Program-made: the position numbers and the translations under genes
The notes under the pieces: model-generated
Database searches by the model: none
Told to the model about the DNA's origin: nothing
Seen by the model: only the letters and a program-made list of their open reading frames with translations
From: an uncultured Clostridia bacterium
Lineage (GTDB): Bacteria; Bacillota; Clostridia; Oscillospirales; Acutalibacteraceae
DNA length: 7,931 nt
Reading direction: 5' to 3'
Assembly: GCA_947629295.1 (NCBI GenBank)
Contig: CANRDH010000068.1
Coordinates: forward strand, 1 to 7,931
Shown here: piece by piece, positions 6,083 to 7,931 of the stretch
How the letters are laid out: every line of letters starts with the position of its first letter
Position numbering within the stretch: position 1 is the stretch's first letter

Positions 6083-6112
6083 TTGACAACAGATGTATAT
6101 TGTAAGTATAAT
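6083..6112 (+). promoter_or_regulatory. Promoter of the M20 amidohydrolase gene
   Basis: A perfect -35 TTGACA (6083-6088) and a perfect -10 TATAAT (6107-6112) are separated by 18 nt. The expected transcript start near 6119 leaves only about 15 nt before the ATG, which still includes the AAGGAGGT ribosome site. The gene is therefore an independent transcription unit. Confidence 0.78.
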
Positions 6113-6134
6113 ATAAAAAAAAGGAGGTTAGCTT

Positions 6135-7307
6135 ATGGATTTTTACAAAAGGGCTTTGGAGCTGAAAGATGAAACAGTTGCGCACCGCCGTTATCTTCAT
6201 GAGCACGCAGAGGTGGGACTGGATATGCCGGTGGCATGCAGTTATGTTATGAAGACACTTGCAGACTGCGGCATTGAGGCCGAGCGCTGCGGCAAAGGTG
6301 TAACGGCACTTATTGGTCATGGAGAGAGGACGCTGCTGCTCCGGGCAGATATGGACGCACTTCCAATGGCTGAGGAGAGCGGGGAGAATTTTGCCTGCCC
6401 AACCGGTGAGCAAGCCCATACCTGCGGACATGACTTTCATGCTGCGATGCTGCTTACAGCGGCAAAGATGCTGAAAGAATGTGAGAGCGAGCTGAAAGGC
6501 AGGGTAAAGCTGATGTTTCAGCCTGCGGAGGAAACCTTTGAGGGCAGCGGCAATATGATAGACAACGGCATACTTGAAGCCCCGATACCCGAGGCTGCGC
6601 TGGCTTTCCACGTAGCTCCCGGAAAGCTGCCTATAGGTATGTTTATGTATAACGCAGGCTCTGTTATGATGAACTCTGTGGACGGATTCAGGATAGTAAT
6701 ACAGGGCAAGGGAGGTCACGGGGCTTATCCTAACCTTTCTGTAGACCCCATTCATACCGGAGTGCAGATATACACCGCTCTGGAAGGACTGATAGCTCGT
6801 GAGGCAAACCCGGAGAAGACTTGCGTACTGACTTTAGGCAAATTCTGTGCCGGCAGTGCGCCCAACATAATTCCGGACACTGCGGAGCTGGAGGGTACTC
6901 TGCGTACAAACGACAAGGAGGCAAGAGAACTTCTGGTACGCAGGATAAGAGAAGTTGCCGCAAGCATTGCTGCAATGAACGGTGCCGATGCCGAGGTGTT
7001 CACTTTGTCAGACGTGCCGCCGCTTGTATGCGATAAGGCATTTACTGAGAAGGTAGCAGGATATATGAAAGAGATGCCCATACCCGGCAATATGGGATAC
7101 CCGGGAATGGCAGCCAATGCCTCTGAGGATTTTGCAAAGGTTGCAGAGCGTATTCCGTCAGCACTGCTGTACATATCTGCCGGTTTCTCAGACGAGCGCG
7201 GCGACTACTCCGCACATAATCCTAAGGTGCGATTCAATGAGGATGTTTGCCCAATAGGCTCAGCAGGCTTTGCTCACTGTGCAGTCCGTTGGCTGGAGGA
7301 AACATAA
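6135..7307 (+). CDS. M20-family amidohydrolase / N-acyl-amino-acid hydrolase (M20D type)
   Basis: This 390-residue protein belongs to the metal-dependent M20 family that removes N-acyl groups from amino acids or related amides (hippurate hydrolase, IAA-amino-acid hydrolase, N-acetyldiaminopimelate deacetylase relatives). The length is typical. It shows RRYLHEHAEVGLD (18-30), RADMDALPM (70-78), HTCGHDFHAAMLL (95-107), QPAEETFEGS (129-138), AFHV (157-160), the dimerisation-domain motif GGHGAYP (193-199), and NASEDFA (328-334). Likely metal ligands are C97, H99, E133, H159 and H361 (in SAHNP). No signal peptide is present, so it is cytoplasmic. AAGGAGGT (6121-6128) lies 6 nt before the ATG. Codons are visibly richer in G/C (CTG, GAG, GGC) than in the adjacent membrane-protein gene. 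The substrate cannot be told from sequence alone and the neighbours give no hint. Confidence 0.93.
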   Translation: MDFYKRALELKDETVAHRRYLHEHAEVGLDMPVACSYVMKTLADCGIEAERCGKGVTALIGHGERTLLLRADMDALPMAEESGENFACPTGEQAHTCGHDFHAAMLLTAAKMLKECESELKGRVKLMFQPAEETFEGSGNMIDNGILEAPIPEAALAFHVAPGKLPIGMFMYNAGSVMMNSVDGFRIVIQGKGGHGAYPNLSVDPIHTGVQIYTALEGLIAREANPEKTCVLTLGKFCAGSAPNIIPDTAELEGTLRTNDKEARELLVRRIREVAASIAAMNGADAEVFTLSDVPPLVCDKAFTEKVAGYMKEMPIPGNMGYPGMAANASEDFAKVAERIPSALLYISAGFSDERGDYSAHNPKVRFNEDVCPIGSAGFAHCAVRWLEET

Positions 7308-7530
7308 TATCAAAACCTATCTTAATTAATAAAATTAAAAAAGCTAATATGTACAACAGTTTATATTATTTAGGTTCGTGCGTTAATGTTTATTTATGCA
7401 GATGTGAGTATCAGTCATACATATTGATTATGTCCGATGTTATTCATTTTTCAGTAGTATACATCCTTGACTTTTACTGCTGTGTTTTACCCCGGACTAA
7501 GGAGAATAAGCATAACCGCTGTATCTTTAC

Positions 7531-7571
7531 AGAAAGATGTCCCTTCCTATGAGGCGGGGACATTTCTCTTT
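7531..7571 (+). terminator. Hairpin with T-rich tail, probable terminator
   Basis: ATGTCCC (7537-7543) pairs with GGGACAT (7557-7563); the stem extends inwards through CCT (7546-7548) with AGG (7552-7554) and outwards through several A-T pairs. The T-rich TTTCTCTTT follows. It lies about 225 bases after the M20 stop codon. The stretch 7308-7530 between them is AT-rich and shows no convincing gene, promoter or repeat. Confidence 0.55.
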
Positions 7572-7573
7572 AA

Positions 7574-7819
7574 TTATCAAATTACCCATTCAGTCTTACG
7601 GAAGCCGGTGAGGTTATTTTTACCAATACAGCCGCCGACCTGAGTGAGGTACAGGTCGGAAAACTGTTTGACAGATTTTATACCGTAGAGACGGCAAGAA
7701 ATTCCACAGGACTCGGACTTTCCATTGCGAGGGCATTGGCCGGACAGATTGGAGGAACAATATCGGCGGATTGCCAAAACGGAAAGTTGAGTATTCATGT
7801 GATTTTTCCCATCCCTTGA
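7574..7819 (+). pseudogene. Sensor histidine kinase, C-terminal ATP-binding fragment only
   Basis: From an in-frame stop at 7571-7573 to the TGA at 7817-7819 the frame reads 81 codons with the end of a HATPase_c domain. Visible parts are GEVIFTNTAADLSE, the F box LFDRFYTVETARN, the G2 box STGLGLSIARALAGQIGG and a last strand LSIHVIFP. The sensor region, the dimerisation helix with its phosphorylated histidine and the N box are absent, and no ATG with a ribosome site precedes it. The upstream 250 bases hold no matching kinase sequence that I can see in any plus frame. It is most simply the stump of a deleted two-component kinase; no response-regulator gene is adjacent. It is too short to be an active kinase. 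Confidence 0.8.
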
Positions 7820-7849
7820 TTAATCTGATGACTTATTGTATAATCAAGG
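7814..7849. repeat. 9-bp inverted repeat framing the promoter, possible operator
   Basis: CCTTGATTA (7814-7822) and its exact reverse complement TAATCAAGG (7841-7849) are separated by 18 bp. The arms cover the -35 and -10 elements respectively. It could be a binding site for a dimeric regulator; alternatively it is a chance product of TTGATT and TATAATCAA. No T run follows on the plus strand, so it is not a standard terminator. Confidence 0.45.
7816..7844 (+). promoter_or_regulatory. Promoter of the gene starting at 7876, overlapping the kinase stop codon
   Basis: A -35 TTGATT (7816-7821) and a perfect -10 TATAAT (7839-7844) are 17 nt apart. The -35 contains the TGA that ends the kinase fragment. 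A predicted start near 7851 gives a leader of about 25 nt to the ATG at 7876. Confidence 0.72.
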
Positions 7850-7875
7850 AAAAAAGTGATATCGGAGATGTTGTT

Positions 7876-7931
7876 ATGGCAAACGTGATAGGATTGTGTA
7901 AAAATTCGTCGACAGAAGATTCTATCAAAGC
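7876..7931 (+). CDS. Start of an unidentified gene, cut by the right window edge
   Basis: Only the first 18 codons are present, beginning MANVIGLCKNSSTEDS. GGAG (7864-7867) lies 8 nt before the ATG and a good promoter is just upstream, so the start is well supported. Too little is visible to name a family. No signal peptide is apparent in the visible part. Confidence 0.6.
   Translation, partial: MANVIGLCKNSSTEDSIK

Noticed and set aside
6083..6090. TTGACAAC before the M20 gene as a third BirA half-site
   Set aside because: No inverted partner exists at 17 nt on either side, and the hexamer is explained as the -35 of the M20 promoter.
6415..6445. HTCGHDFH in the M20 protein instead of the common HACGHDGH
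   Set aside because: The metal-binding cysteine, histidine and aspartate are all kept, and Thr or Met at this position occurs within the family, so activity is not in doubt.
5766..6755. Long open frame on the minus strand (329 codons) across the M20 gene start
   Set aside because: It overlaps the well-supported membrane-protein end, the intergenic promoter and the first half of the M20 gene. Its translation has no recognisable motifs and is a shadow frame.
7247..7552. Open frame of 101 codons after the M20 gene
   Set aside because: It begins inside the M20 coding region in another frame, its codons look like noncoding AT-rich DNA and no ribosome site or family pattern is present.

Overview
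This window looks like chromosomal DNA from a low-GC Gram-positive anaerobe of the Clostridia, perhaps the Oscillospiraceae/Ruminococcus group. The grounds are AT-rich promoters close to the sigma-A consensus, strong Shine-Dalgarno sites, two lipoproteins whose domain resembles DUF4854, a clostridial-type ECF sigma factor, and a stand-alone BioY with BirA-like operators. The taxonomic call is inference. There is no phage, IS element, CRISPR array, tRNA or rRNA.

Left part (1-2058): a 23S rRNA uracil-C5 methyltransferase of the RlmD/RumA family lies on the minus strand and runs off the left edge a few codons before its end. It is transcribed divergently from a plus-strand ECF-type sigma factor, and candidate promoters for both lie within 1361-1427. 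The sigma gene has no anti-sigma gene next to it and is followed by a clear terminator (2143-2177).

Biotin unit (2180-2980): bioY, the substrate-binding subunit of an ECF biotin transporter, is preceded by a perfect TTGACA-17-TATAAT promoter. Its -35 lies in one arm of a palindrome with the layout of a BirA operator. A second copy with identical spacing lies in the leader. A strong terminator closes the unit.

Lipoprotein unit (2980-4623): two adjacent lipoproteins, apparently co-transcribed, together carry three copies of one small domain (one in the first, two in the second). Hairpins follow at 4560-4623.

Membrane protein (4694-5869): a structured leader with two further hairpins precedes a very AT-rich gene of unknown function. 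It encodes five predicted membrane segments and an extracytoplasmic C-terminal domain. A 48-codon open stretch follows it in the same frame and may be a gene remnant.

Right part (6083-7931): an M20-family amidohydrolase with its own promoter and a visibly more GC-rich sequence than its neighbours is followed by a terminator-like hairpin. Next comes the catalytic tail of a sensor histidine kinase that has lost its front (7574-7819). The kinase stop codon overlaps a good promoter, framed by a 9-bp inverted repeat, for a gene that starts at 7876 and leaves the window. Apart from the bioY control region and the lipoprotein pair, the genes look like independent transcription units rather than one pathway.
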